From Halarcobacter bivalviorum (GTDB lineage Bacteria; Campylobacterota; Campylobacteria; Campylobacterales; Arcobacteraceae), in contig NZ_CP031217.1 in NCBI RefSeq assembly GCF_003346815.1, positions 496,001 to 560,000 of the forward strand: a stretch of DNA of 64,000 nucleotides, in the 5' to 3' direction. Shown one piece after another: positions 17,199-26,218 of this stretch. The notes below the pieces were generated by a model. That model was given only the letters and a program-made list of their open reading frames with translations. It did no database searches and was not told the DNA's origin. A program made the position numbers and the translations under genes. The first letter of the stretch is position 1, and each line of letters opens with the position of its first letter.

Positions 17199-18605
17199 AT
17201 GTTTTTTTCGAATACAAAGAAAAATAACCAAGAATTAAAAAGTTTAAAAAATGAGCTTGAACTACTAAGAGAAGAATTATCTTTAAAAGATAAAAAAATT
17301 GAAAATCTTGAAAAGAAAATTGAACTATCTTTTAAAGATGAACAAAAAATTTTAGAGCTAGAAAAAGAGAAAGAGTTTTATAAAAGATTAGCTGAAATTT
17401 CTCAAGAAGAAGGCTTAGTTGCTTTTAATACAAATGATGAAGTATTATTTATAAATAGAAGAGCAAAATCTCATGAATTAGATACAAAGATATTATTAAC
17501 AGCAATAAAACAAGGAAATCAAACAGTTGTTTTAAATGACTGTGAGGCTTCAATTTTATTAGAAAAATATGAAGATAAAGTTATTGCTTCATTAAGACAA
17601 ACTTCAGTACATGACAATAAAGAGGGTGGCTTATTAGAAAGACACAATCAAAATATGACTAACTCTTTAACAACTACACAAAATGCTTATTTAGACCTTT
17701 TAGATGAACTTCAAAGTATGATGAAAGAATCAAAAGATACAGCAGAAGGTTCTACAAAAGGTTTAGAACTTACAAATGAAATTGTAAGTGATACAGAAAA
17801 CCTTCATAAAGAAATAGAAATTGAACATGAAGTAGTAAACTCTTTAGTTGCAAAAAGTAAAGATATAGCTGATGTTATTAATATTATTCAAGAGATAGCT
17901 TTTCAAACAAATATACTTTCATTAAATGCAGCAGTAGAAGCAGCAACAGCAGGGGAAGCAGGAAAAGGGTTTGCGGTAGTAGCACAAGAAGTTAGAAATC
18001 TTGCTAATAGATCAGCAGAAGCAGCTTCTCAGATTAAAAATGTTGTTGATTTAATTCAACATGAAACTCATAAAATAAAAAATAGTTCAGATGTAGTTTC
18101 AGAAGTTGTTGCCGAAACAAAAAATAGAGTAGAAGTATTAAGTGATTTAATGAATGGTTTCCAAAGAAACTCTAGTAGGTCTGTATATGAAGTTGAGAGT
18201 GTTTCAAATAAAATTTTTATTAATCTAGCAAAATTAGATCACGTAATTTATAAAAACAATCTATATCAACTAATTTTTGGAGCGGAACATAACTTTAAAG
18301 CAGTTGACCATCATAATTGTAGATTAGGTAAGTGGTATGATACAGGATTAGGTAAAGAACAGTTTAGTTTTGTTCCTTCATATAGACATTTAGAACATTG
18401 CCATTCAATAGTACATAAAGAGGCAAATGAATTAGCAAGTGAATGTTCTGGAAATGAAATCTCTTGTTCTAAACAGCTAATTGAACAAAAAATTGCTTTA
18501 GTTGAAGATGCGAGTGAAGATGTATTTAAATATCTAGATAAAATTTTAGAAGAAAAAAATAATGCAGTAATGAAAGATGCTGCAGCTAAACTATTTAATT
18601 CATAG
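17199..18605 (+). CDS. Soluble chemoreceptor with C-terminal CZB zinc-binding domain (TlpD-like)
   Basis: A 468-residue methyl-accepting chemotaxis protein with no TM segment, so cytoplasmic. Order: N-terminal coiled coil (about 5-70), a small uncharacterised region, the MCP signalling hairpin with [19 protein letters not shown] and [17 protein letters not shown], then a CZB (chemoreceptor zinc-binding) domain at about 345-425 with [18 protein letters not shown] (Cys374) and [13 protein letters not shown], which supply the usual His3Cys zinc site. This architecture matches Helicobacter TlpD, which mediates responses to oxidants and energy state; the same role here is inference. It is first in a signalling operon with a receiver protein and two kinase-like proteins. 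Confidence 0.9.
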   Translation: MFFSNTKKNNQELKSLKNELELLREELSLKDKKIENLEKKIELSFKDEQKILELEKEKEFYKRLAEISQEEGLVAFNTNDEVLFINRRAKSHELDTKILLTAIKQGNQTVVLNDCEASILLEKYEDKVIASLRQTSVHDNKEGGLLERHNQNMTNSLTTTQNAYLDLLDELQSMMKESKDTAEGSTKGLELTNEIVSDTENLHKEIEIEHEVVNSLVAKSKDIADVINIIQEIAFQTNILSLNAAVEAATAGEAGKGFAVVAQEVRNLANRSAEAASQIKNVVDLIQHETHKIKNSSDVVSEVVAETKNRVEVLSDLMNGFQRNSSRSVYEVESVSNKIFINLAKLDHVIYKNNLYQLIFGAEHNFKAVDHHNCRLGKWYDTGLGKEQFSFVPSYRHLEHCHSIVHKEANELASECSGNEISCSKQLIEQKIALVEDASEDVFKYLDKILEEKNNAVMKDAAAKLFNS

Positions 18606-18613
18606 GATTAATG

Positions 18614-18991
18614 ATGGAAAAAAAGATTTATGAAATAGCAATTATAGATGATGAAGTAGAAATTCTACAACTAATTGACAAATATTTAAAAAGAACTCAA
18701 GAGTATAAAATAACAACTTTTTCAAATCCAAAAGTTGCTCTTGATTCTTGTATTAGAACAAAATATGATTTAATATTATTAGATATTATGATGCCAGGAA
18801 TGGATGGTTTAGAATTTTTAGAAGGAATAAAAAAAGAGATTCCTTCTCAAAAAGTTTGTATGATGACAGCATATTCAACTTTAGATAAAGTTTTAAAGTC
18901 TCACAAACAAGGTGCTGAAAATTATATAATGAAACCCTTTCCTTCATTAGATGCTTTAGGTCAGAAAGTTAGAACTTTACTAGAAAAGTAG
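18614..18991 (+). CDS. Single-domain response regulator (receiver only)
   Basis: About 125 residues, a stand-alone receiver domain with acidic pocket IIDDEVE, phospho-acceptor Asp in LILLDIMMPGMDG, conserved MMTAYST and Lys in YIMKPFPS. There is no output domain. ATG 18614 is preferred to ATG 18611 because it sits six bases after AGGA; the difference is one residue. It follows the soluble chemoreceptor by eight bases and precedes two kinase-like genes, so it may be a phosphate sink or a CheY-like messenger between the receptor and these kinases. No specific partner can be proven from sequence. Confidence 0.9.
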   Translation: MEKKIYEIAIIDDEVEILQLIDKYLKRTQEYKITTFSNPKVALDSCIRTKYDLILLDIMMPGMDGLEFLEGIKKEIPSQKVCMMTAYSTLDKVLKSHKQGAENYIMKPFPSLDALGQKVRTLLEK

Positions 18992-18997
18992 TTTAAA

Positions 18998-21139
18998 ATG
19001 AATAATAATAAGTTGGTTTTTAGATATAGTTTTCTATTTCTTATTTTATCAACTATCTCTTTAGTTGTACTTCTCTTTTCTAAAGCTAATTTAATTGAAA
19101 AGCAAAAAGAAGATGTACAAGTTAAAAATAAAAATATAATTAATCTTTACAAGAAGAAGAGTCTTGATGTATCAGAGCTCTTCTTTTTTACTTATGTTCA
19201 TAATAATAAAAATCTTGAAAACATAATAAAAAGTAGTTATTCAAAAGAAGAAAAGTTTGCTTCTTTGGATAAATTATATGAGAAAAAATTAACATTTTTT
19301 AAAAAGCATCATCTAAAAGAGATAAACTTTTATGCCTTAGATGGAACACCTTTATATAAAAGTTCTTTTGAAAAATATAATAAGAACTTAAGTAATGAAT
19401 ATAAAAAAGAGATTCAAGAAGTCTCAAAAGAGTTTAATTCAAAGGTTATTCTTTCAGTTAATGATACAAATGCTTCTATTCAATATTTAAGAACTATTTT
19501 TGACAAAAATCTAAATCCCCTTGCAATATTTGAAGTATCTATGGATTTACCAAAACTTGTTCATGAAACCTTTATTGAAAAAAACTTTCAAATAGATTTT
19601 ATTTTTGATAGATTAACTCTAAAAAAAAGAGTAAATAAAGAATTCATAAAAAATTATTCTCCTCACTATATAAATCCAAATTTTATGTATCAAAACTCTT
19701 TTTATACTAATAGATTTATTACTAAGAAAATTCCTTCAGAAGCTTTAAAACAAATTCGAGAAAAGATGAAAAATATGCATAGTTTTGTTGTTGACTATAG
19801 GTTAGATGACAAATATTATATTACAAGTTTTATTCCTGTAAGTGACTATTCATATTTAATGTTAAATGTAAAATGTGATGAATATGAAAATATTGTTAAG
19901 AGATATGATTTATATATTTATGTTTTAATTGCAACCATTTTTATAATAACTCTTTTACTTTTTATAATCAACCTTTTTTATAATAGATTTAGAATTACAA
20001 AATCAAAACTAGATAGTATAAGTAAAAGTATAGATAAGTATGTAATTGTGGCTGAAACTGATTTAAGAGGGACTATTACTTATGTTTCTGAAGCTTTTTG
20101 TAATGTAAGTGGATATAAAAAAGATGAACTTATTGGTAAATCAATTAATGTGGTAAGACATCCTGATATCTCAAAAAGATTTTATGAAAATATGTGGTCA
20201 AAACTAAGTAATGATGAAGTTTGGGAAGGTGAGATAAAAAATATTGATAAAAATGGAAACTCATATTGGGTAAGAGGAAATATTTTACCAATTTATGACC
20301 TTAAAAATGAAAAAGTAGGGTATCGATCAATTAGAGTTAATATTAGTGATGAAAAACAACTTTTAAAAGTAAACTCTTTATTAAAAAGAGACCTGTTTTT
20401 AAAACTAAATGAGATAAAAACAAGAGATAGAATGAATATTGATCAATCCAAAATTGTTTTAATGGGACAGATATTAGATGCTTTCTCTAATGAGTGGAAA
20501 AAGCCTATTTCAAATCTTTCTTCAAAAATACTTGCCTTTGAAAATAGTGTTGCAGAAGATTCTTATAATAAAAACTATCTTAATACTTTAGCAAAAGAGC
20601 TAGGAATAGAGTTGAAAATTTTATCTATGCATTTAAATGAGTTTAAAACGCTCTTTTCTCATAATTCAAGTGAAGATAAATATAATGTTTATAATGCAAT
20701 AAAAACTGCAATTGCCTCAGTATCTCAAAAAGATGTGACTATTTCTTTATTGGGAGATGAAACTTTAGAAACTTTTGGAGTTTCATATGATTTAAGAAAG
20801 ATTATTTTAGGAATAATTTATAACTCAATAGAAGAGTTTAGAAAGAAAAAAATTCCCCATGGCAAAATAACTATTACAATAAATAAAACCAATGATAATT
20901 TATTAATCAAATGTAAAGATAATGCAGGTGGAATTCCTCAAGAATTTTTAAGTAAAATTTTTGAAACAGGCTTTAGTACAAAAGAGAATCTATCTTCAAG
21001 AGGCTTACCTTTACATATAGCAAAACTTATTGTTAGAAAATTAGATGGTGATATTTGGGCTAAAAATGAAGATAATGGTTGTTGCTTTTATATAAAATTA
21101 ATTACAAAAGATAGAAGAGAAAATAGGAGAGAACAATAA
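18998..21139 (+). CDS. Membrane Cache-PAS histidine kinase-like protein lacking the phospho-acceptor His
   Basis: The 713-residue protein has TM at about 9-27, a periplasmic Cache-like sensor with EINFYALDGTPLYKSSF, TM at about 303-328, a PAS domain with TYVSEAFCNVSGYKKDEL (345-460), a HisKA-like helix region and an HATPase domain. The H-box aligns exactly with the local family pattern MGEMISNIAHQWRQPLN but reads MGQILDAFSNEWKKPIS, with Asn498 in place of the His. The ATP-binding side keeps the N-box Asn (IIYNSIEEF) and G1 DNAGGIP, but G2 is altered (SSRGLPLHIAK). It cannot autophosphorylate in the normal way and may be an allosteric partner of the kinase two bases downstream. Confidence 0.88.
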   Translation: MNNNKLVFRYSFLFLILSTISLVVLLFSKANLIEKQKEDVQVKNKNIINLYKKKSLDVSELFFFTYVHNNKNLENIIKSSYSKEEKFASLDKLYEKKLTFFKKHHLKEINFYALDGTPLYKSSFEKYNKNLSNEYKKEIQEVSKEFNSKVILSVNDTNASIQYLRTIFDKNLNPLAIFEVSMDLPKLVHETFIEKNFQIDFIFDRLTLKKRVNKEFIKNYSPHYINPNFMYQNSFYTNRFITKKIPSEALKQIREKMKNMHSFVVDYRLDDKYYITSFIPVSDYSYLMLNVKCDEYENIVKRYDLYIYVLIATIFIITLLLFIINLFYNRFRITKSKLDSISKSIDKYVIVAETDLRGTITYVSEAFCNVSGYKKDELIGKSINVVRHPDISKRFYENMWSKLSNDEVWEGEIKNIDKNGNSYWVRGNILPIYDLKNEKVGYRSIRVNISDEKQLLKVNSLLKRDLFLKLNEIKTRDRMNIDQSKIVLMGQILDAFSNEWKKPISNLSSKILAFENSVAEDSYNKNYLNTLAKELGIELKILSMHLNEFKTLFSHNSSEDKYNVYNAIKTAIASVSQKDVTISLLGDETLETFGVSYDLRKIILGIIYNSIEEFRKKKIPHGKITITINKTNDNLLIKCKDNAGGIPQEFLSKIFETGFSTKENLSSRGLPLHIAKLIVRKLDGDIWAKNEDNGCCFYIKLITKDRRENRREQ

Positions 21140-21140
21140 T

Positions 21141-23669
21141 TTGAAAGTCCAATTTTCATTAAAACTATTTTTAGCATTTTTGCTATTTTCATTAATCTTT
21201 TTTGTTTTTACCTCTTTTTTGACATATAAAACTTTTCAAACAAAAGTTGAACAAAAAAATATTGAAAACTTCTTAACAAAAGCAGAACTATTTCAAGAAA
21301 GATTAGATGATATTATTAGCTCAAATGAGACACTTATGTATGCAATCTCTAATGCACCTTCTTTTAAAAAAATCAATAATAAGGAGATTTTGGAAGAAGA
21401 GATTAAAATCTTAGTAGAGAGTAATGATAATATCCACTCTTTAAAGATTATAAAAAATAGTGGAGAAAGTATATTGTCTTTAGAAAAGAAAGATAGAAAA
21501 GTATATAAAACACCACTTGAATTAAGTCATTTAATCCATTTTTATTTAAATAATGAAGAGATAGAAAAAAACAGACTATTTGTTACAGAACCTTATTTAT
21601 TAAAAGAAAAAGAAGAGATAAAACTACCAATTGAAACAGTAGTTGATTTGATTTATAAAGTTGAAGAAAAAACAATATTTGTCTCTTATAAAATAGATAC
21701 ACTTCTTGAATCAATTAAAAAAATAGATTATTTAATAGATAAAGATTTAAATATAGTTTATGATAAAACAGGCTTAAACTCTTGGTCAAAATATTATAAC
21801 CCTAATTTAAACATTCAAGATTTAATAAGAGGTTTTAGTAATAGAATCTTTAGTGATAGTTTTATTGTAACTAATTCACATTATTTAAAACAGATATTTT
21901 TTAATAAAGAACATTTTTTTACCCTTGTTGATGATAATGAAAGATTAACTTATAAAGACTTTTTTTTAAAGTATGAAAACTCTTTTTATAATGTAGCTTT
22001 TCTAATGTTCATTATAACTTTTATAATGTCAATGATTTTTACAACTCCCTTATCAAATATCAATAAAAAATTAGAGAGTGAAAAAAATGTTTTAAGTGAC
22101 TCTATAAAAAGAAATAGTTTAATGCTAAATGATAGCCTTGCTTTACTTGATCAACATGTAATGTATATAAAATTAGATACAAATTTTATAATTCTTGATA
22201 CAAGCTCTTATTTATCTAGAGTTACAGGCTTTGAAAAACAAGAACTTTTAGGTCAGAAATATAGTTCACTTCTTACTAAAAATAGCGCAAAACATTTTGA
22301 AGAACATATTATTAATATTTTAAATAGCATTGGAACTTGGAATGGAGAGCTTCAAGGAATTAAAAAAATTGCAGGAGATTATTGGGTTAAATCAAATATT
22401 CAACCAGATTTTAATGAATTTGGAGAGTTAATAGGATATACCGATATTAGAAATGATATTAGTGATAATAAGAGAATAGAAAAACTATATAATGAATTAA
22501 ACTATCAAATAGAACAGTTAAATACAATTTTTCAAAATGCAAATAGTGGAATAGCATTAATAGATTTTGATGGAAACTTTAGAAGATTTAATGAAAAGTT
22601 TTTTAATCTTTTTAAGTATACAGAAAATGAAATAGTAGAGAAAAAAATTTTTGATTTAGTTGATAGTGGAAGTCTTGATTTATTAAAAAAAATAATAGAA
22701 GAGGTTAAAGAATATGGTTCAATTTTAAATATAGAGCTAGTTTTTATTTGTAAAAATCAAGAAGAGTTATATTTAGATGTATCATTAAATCTTTTACCTG
22801 ATAGAAAAAATATAGTTATGGTTGCAAACTCTTTAGAAGATAAAAGAAAACTTCAAGAACTTAATCATAATTTAGAATCAAGAGTTGCACAAGAAGTTAA
22901 AAAGAATATAGAAAAAGATAGAATCCACCAAGAAGAGCAGATAAAAAATGCAAAACTTACTTCTATTGGGACTTTAGCAGCTGGAATTACTCATGAAATA
23001 AATACTCCATTAACATATTTAAAAGGTAATTTTGAGATGTTAACTATGGATATTGAAGATTTAGAAGATAAAACAGCAAGAGATAATATGCTTGAAAGCT
23101 GTGAAAAAATAGAAGAAGCAATTAATCGTATTGCTGTAACAGTAGAATCAATGAGAGAGATATCTCAAAGCTCTTCTGAAGCAAGAGAAAGAGTTAATAT
23201 CTTTGCTACATTATTTACTTCTTTAACAATGGCATACAATGTTTCTAAACAGATTTCTAAAATATATCTAAATAATAAAGAGTTTACTCCAACAACTATT
23301 GATAAAAATGATTTTGAAATCTTTGCAAAAGTTCAAAAACAAAGAATTGAACAAGTCTGGATTATAATCATTAATAATGCTCTAGATGAATTAAAGAATA
23401 TGCAAGATTATGAACAAAGAGAGTTAAGAGTAGATGTTTATCAGCAAGAAGATGAGGTAATTGTAAAGTTTTCAGATAATGCAGGTGGAATTAATGAAGC
23501 AATAATTGATAAAATTTTTGATCCTTTTGTTAGTTCAAAAACTCATAGTGGAATGGGAGTTGGATTAAATATTGCTAAAAAAATTATTAATGACCAAGAA
23601 GGAGAGATTTTAGCTTATAATAGTGAGATAGGTGCAGTATTTGAAGTAAAGTTGAAATTACAAGAATAA
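21141..23669 (+). CDS. Membrane PAS-PAS sensor histidine kinase
   Basis: An 842-residue intact kinase. Order: TM at about 7-28, a periplasmic sensor region (Cache-like fold suspected) to about 285, TM at 287-308, PAS 1 (about 335-450), PAS 2 (465-570), a short coiled coil, HisKA with H-box AAGITHEINTPLTYLKG (His618), and HATPase with N-box IIIINNALDEL, G1 SDNAGGIN and G2 HSGMGVGLNIAKKI. The start is TTG 21141, after a GGAGAGAACAAT ribosome site. It lies two bases after the kinase-like protein without His, and no response regulator follows, so its likely targets are the receiver at 18614 or an unlinked regulator. Confidence 0.91.
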   Translation: MKVQFSLKLFLAFLLFSLIFFVFTSFLTYKTFQTKVEQKNIENFLTKAELFQERLDDIISSNETLMYAISNAPSFKKINNKEILEEEIKILVESNDNIHSLKIIKNSGESILSLEKKDRKVYKTPLELSHLIHFYLNNEEIEKNRLFVTEPYLLKEKEEIKLPIETVVDLIYKVEEKTIFVSYKIDTLLESIKKIDYLIDKDLNIVYDKTGLNSWSKYYNPNLNIQDLIRGFSNRIFSDSFIVTNSHYLKQIFFNKEHFFTLVDDNERLTYKDFFLKYENSFYNVAFLMFIITFIMSMIFTTPLSNINKKLESEKNVLSDSIKRNSLMLNDSLALLDQHVMYIKLDTNFIILDTSSYLSRVTGFEKQELLGQKYSSLLTKNSAKHFEEHIINILNSIGTWNGELQGIKKIAGDYWVKSNIQPDFNEFGELIGYTDIRNDISDNKRIEKLYNELNYQIEQLNTIFQNANSGIALIDFDGNFRRFNEKFFNLFKYTENEIVEKKIFDLVDSGSLDLLKKIIEEVKEYGSILNIELVFICKNQEELYLDVSLNLLPDRKNIVMVANSLEDKRKLQELNHNLESRVAQEVKKNIEKDRIHQEEQIKNAKLTSIGTLAAGITHEINTPLTYLKGNFEMLTMDIEDLEDKTARDNMLESCEKIEEAINRIAVTVESMREISQSSSEARERVNIFATLFTSLTMAYNVSKQISKIYLNNKEFTPTTIDKNDFEIFAKVQKQRIEQVWIIIINNALDELKNMQDYEQRELRVDVYQQEDEVIVKFSDNAGGINEAIIDKIFDPFVSSKTHSGMGVGLNIAKKIINDQEGEILAYNSEIGAVFEVKLKLQE

Positions 23670-23707
23670 GTAGCTACAATTTCAACTATTTTAATTAAAG
23701 GACTATT

Positions 23708-24520
23708 TTGAAAATAGCATTTATAGGTGATATTGTAGGCAGACCTGGTCGAAAAATTATAAAACAGCACTTAGAAAATATTAGAAGAGAATTTAAAATT
23801 GATGCTGTAATCGCAAATGCAGAGAATGCTAGCCATGGTTTTGGACTTACTGTAAAAAATTGTCAAGAACTTTTAAATAGTGGCATAGATATTATAACAG
23901 GAGGAAATCACTCTTTTGATAAAAAAGGTGAAATGTTCATTCTTTTAGATACTAAACCAGTATTAAGACCTGATAACTACCCAAAAGGACTTCCTGGTTC
24001 TGGTTGTAAAATATTTGAAATAAATGGTGAAAAACTAGCAGTTATAAATTTAATGGGTCAATTTGCAATGCCAACTGTAGAGAATCCTTTTAATTGGGCT
24101 ATCTCTTTAGTAGATGAGTTAGAGAAAAAAGAAGTAAAAAATATTTTTGTAGATTTTCATGGAGAAGCTACAAGTGAAAAAAGAGTTATTTTTACAATGT
24201 TAAAAGGTCGTGTAAGTGGAGTTTGTGGAACACATACTCATGTGGGAACTGATGATTTACAAGTTGTTGATGGGACAGCATACTTAACAGATATTGGCTT
24301 AACAGGTTGTAGAGATAATATAATAGGAATGGATAGTAAAATTCCTATTGAAAAAGCTACAACTGGTATTGGTGGTCATTTCTCTATTCCAAGTAATTGT
24401 AAAACAATTTTACAACTAATGATAATAGATATAAAAGATGGAAAAGCAGTTGATTGTTTTAAATTAAAAAAATATTGCAATAAATCTGATATTATAAAAA
24501 CAGAGGCAATCTTTGATTGA
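23708..24520 (+). CDS. YmdB-family metallophosphoesterase (TIGR00282 type)
   Basis: The 270-residue protein matches the YmdB family of dimetal phosphoesterases, some of which hydrolyse 2',3'-cyclic nucleotides. Metal-site motifs are visible: IGDIVGRPGRK at the N-terminus, ANAENASHGFGLT, DIITGGNHSFDKK, VDFHGEATSEK and GTHTHVGTDD, with YLTDIGLTG near the end. Start is TTG 23708 in ATTTTGAAAATAG, preceded by AAAGGA. It begins a compact unit with the DNA glycosylase, ParA-like and ubiE genes, with an eight-base overlap to the next gene. Confidence 0.92.
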   Translation: MKIAFIGDIVGRPGRKIIKQHLENIRREFKIDAVIANAENASHGFGLTVKNCQELLNSGIDIITGGNHSFDKKGEMFILLDTKPVLRPDNYPKGLPGSGCKIFEINGEKLAVINLMGQFAMPTVENPFNWAISLVDELEKKEVKNIFVDFHGEATSEKRVIFTMLKGRVSGVCGTHTHVGTDDLQVVDGTAYLTDIGLTGCRDNIIGMDSKIPIEKATTGIGGHFSIPSNCKTILQLMIIDIKDGKAVDCFKLKKYCNKSDIIKTEAIFD

Positions 24521-25172
24521 AATAAGTAACAGTTTTGAATTATTAAAATATCTAAAAGAAGAGAGTCTACTAGAAAAATATCCTGAGTTTTGGTGGCCAA
24601 ATGAAAACTCTTTTGAAATATTTTTAGGTGCAATCTTAACTCAAAATACAAAATGGGAAAATGTTGAAAAATCCCTAGCTAATTTACGAGAAAAAAACCT
24701 TTTAAGCTTAGAAGCTATAAATAGAGTAGATTTAGAGACTTTGGTTTTAGCAATTACTCCAAGTGGTTTTAAAAATCAAAAATCAATAAGAATTAAAAAA
24801 ATAGTTTCAAATATTTTAGAAGAGTTTTTTACTTTTGAATCTTTTTGCAAAAGTGTTGGTAAAGAGTGGCTTTTAGAACAAAAAGGAATAGGTTTAGAAA
24901 CAGCAGATGCTATTCTTTGTTATGCTTGTAGACAAGAGATAATGGTTGTAGATAAGTATACTCAGAAATTAGTAAGCTCTTTTGGCTACGAGTTTGAAAC
25001 ATATGAGGATTTGCAAGCTTGGTGTGAATATGGAATTAATGATAATTTAGATAAAATATTTGACCTATATGGATATGAAATATCACTTAATAAGCTATAT
25101 TGCCGATTTCATGGCAAAATTGTTGAGTATATGAAAACAAGAAATAAACAGTTTAATAAGGGAAAAAAATGA
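24513..25172 (+). CDS. Endonuclease III-like DNA glycosylase (MagIII type)
   Basis: A 219-residue HhH-GPD base-excision glycosylase. It has LLEKYPEFWWPN, EIFLGAILTQNTKWENVEKSL, helix-hairpin-helix KGIGLETADAILCYA and the catalytic Asp in IMVVDKYTQ. It lacks the four-Cys iron-sulfur cluster of Nth; only scattered Cys occur near the C-terminus. This fits MagIII, the 3-methyladenine glycosylase described in Helicobacter pylori, better than true endonuclease III. The start is TTG 24513, overlapping the ymdB-like gene by eight bases. Its stop overlaps the ParA-like gene by four bases. Confidence 0.85.
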   Translation: MIEISNSFELLKYLKEESLLEKYPEFWWPNENSFEIFLGAILTQNTKWENVEKSLANLREKNLLSLEAINRVDLETLVLAITPSGFKNQKSIRIKKIVSNILEEFFTFESFCKSVGKEWLLEQKGIGLETADAILCYACRQEIMVVDKYTQKLVSSFGYEFETYEDLQAWCEYGINDNLDKIFDLYGYEISLNKLYCRFHGKIVEYMKTRNKQFNKGKK

Positions 25173-25960
25173 TAATAATTCCACAGACTAAAGGTGGTGT
25201 TGGTAAATCTACTGTTGCAATGCAAGTAATTGCTCCTTATTTATTTAAAAAGCATGGTAAAAAAATCACATACATTGAAATTGATGATGAAAACAATGAT
25301 AGTAAGTCTTTTACAAGAACTGAAATTGTTGAAAAAAGAATGTTAGGAACAAATAAGCTAACAGAATTAGATGAGCTTATTTTAATGGATGACAAACATG
25401 AAATTATTGTTGATGTTGGTGGAAATAAAACCTCTTCATTAGTACTAGAAGAGATTAAAAAAGTAGGTTCATTTGGAAATATCAAATGGATTATTCCTTT
25501 AGGTGATGGGGAGTTAGATGGTAAAAATGCCATTGCTACAATGAAAAAAATCAAAAAAATTGAAAATAACCTTGAAGAGAATACTTTATTTGCTTTAAAT
25601 AGAGCTATTTCAATGGATCAAGAGTATATTGAAGAACAATTTATTAACTTCTTTGGACATAAATATTTAGATAGTAATTCTGTACTTTGTGATTTTTTAA
25701 AAGACCCAAAATATTTTGCAGTTAAAAATGATAAAGTAATTACTATGAGTAGATATTTAGGAAGTACTGTTTGGGAAATGGCTTATAACAATACTGACTT
25801 TGCTAAAAAAGCAATGCAAGCAAAAGAGTTAGGTGACTTAGATAGTGCTAGAAAATATCTTTTCTTTAGAAGAATTCAAACAGAAGCAAAAGATTATGTA
25901 CTTGGAACATTAAATAAAATCTTTTTTGATTTAGATAAGTGGTTAGATATTAAAAAATGA
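25169..25960 (+). CDS. Orphan ParA/MinD-like ATPase
   Basis: A 263-residue P-loop protein with the deviant Walker A of the ParA/MinD group (QTKGGVGKSTVAM), a Walker B-like HEIIVDVGGNKTSSL, and a helical C-terminal part ending DLDKWLDIKK. The usual acidic switch residues after the Walker A strand appear as IEIDDENNDS. There is no parB or parS-like repeat nearby and the gene sits between a DNA glycosylase and ubiE, so chromosome partition is unlikely. It overlaps both neighbours by four bases (ATGA), which links it tightly with the small tail-anchored protein downstream. Function unknown; positioning of a membrane or protein cargo would fit the class. Confidence 0.82.
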   Translation: MIIIPQTKGGVGKSTVAMQVIAPYLFKKHGKKITYIEIDDENNDSKSFTRTEIVEKRMLGTNKLTELDELILMDDKHEIIVDVGGNKTSSLVLEEIKKVGSFGNIKWIIPLGDGELDGKNAIATMKKIKKIENNLEENTLFALNRAISMDQEYIEEQFINFFGHKYLDSNSVLCDFLKDPKYFAVKNDKVITMSRYLGSTVWEMAYNNTDFAKKAMQAKELGDLDSARKYLFFRRIQTEAKDYVLGTLNKIFFDLDKWLDIKK

Positions 25961-26205
25961 GTGATATGACTTTTAAACAAGCCAAAGAGATTGTAGAAAG
26001 GCTTGAATTAGCAGAACTTAGTCTAAGAAACTCATTTGATAGCATGGATCATGCAAGAAGATCACTTGATGATTCAGTAATTCAACAAAAAAAAGTATTA
26101 AAACAGCTACCTGAAAAAGATAAAAAAATATCAATCTTATATTTAATTATTATGCTTAATATTGGTTTTATAGCTGGCTTATTTGTTGGAAAATATTTAT
26201 TATAA
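25957..26205 (+). CDS. Small tail-anchored coiled-coil protein, partner candidate of ParA-like ATPase
   Basis: I do not recognise this 82-residue protein. Residues 1-55 form a charged, heptad-like helix (IVERLELAELSLRNSFDSMD), then a single hydrophobic segment ISILYLIIMLNIGFIAG and LFVGKYLL ends the protein. It should be a tail-anchored inner-membrane protein with its N-terminal helix in the cytoplasm. The start overlaps the ParA-like stop as ATGA. The two probably function together, with the small protein providing a membrane anchor; this is inferred from gene coupling only. Confidence 0.78.
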   Translation: MSDMTFKQAKEIVERLELAELSLRNSFDSMDHARRSLDDSVIQQKKVLKQLPEKDKKISILYLIIMLNIGFIAGLFVGKYLL

Positions 26206-26218
26206 TTTAGGATAATTG

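Noticed and set aside
17880-18030. Nucleotide similarity with 29928-30062 as a mobile repeat
   Set aside because: Both stretches encode the universally conserved MCP signalling tip; there are no terminal repeats or target duplications, so gene conversion or conservation explains it better.
24513-25172. Assignment as classical endonuclease III (Nth)
   Set aside because: The four-Cys iron-sulfur cluster at the C-terminus is missing, and the WWPN and overall layout fit the MagIII type better.
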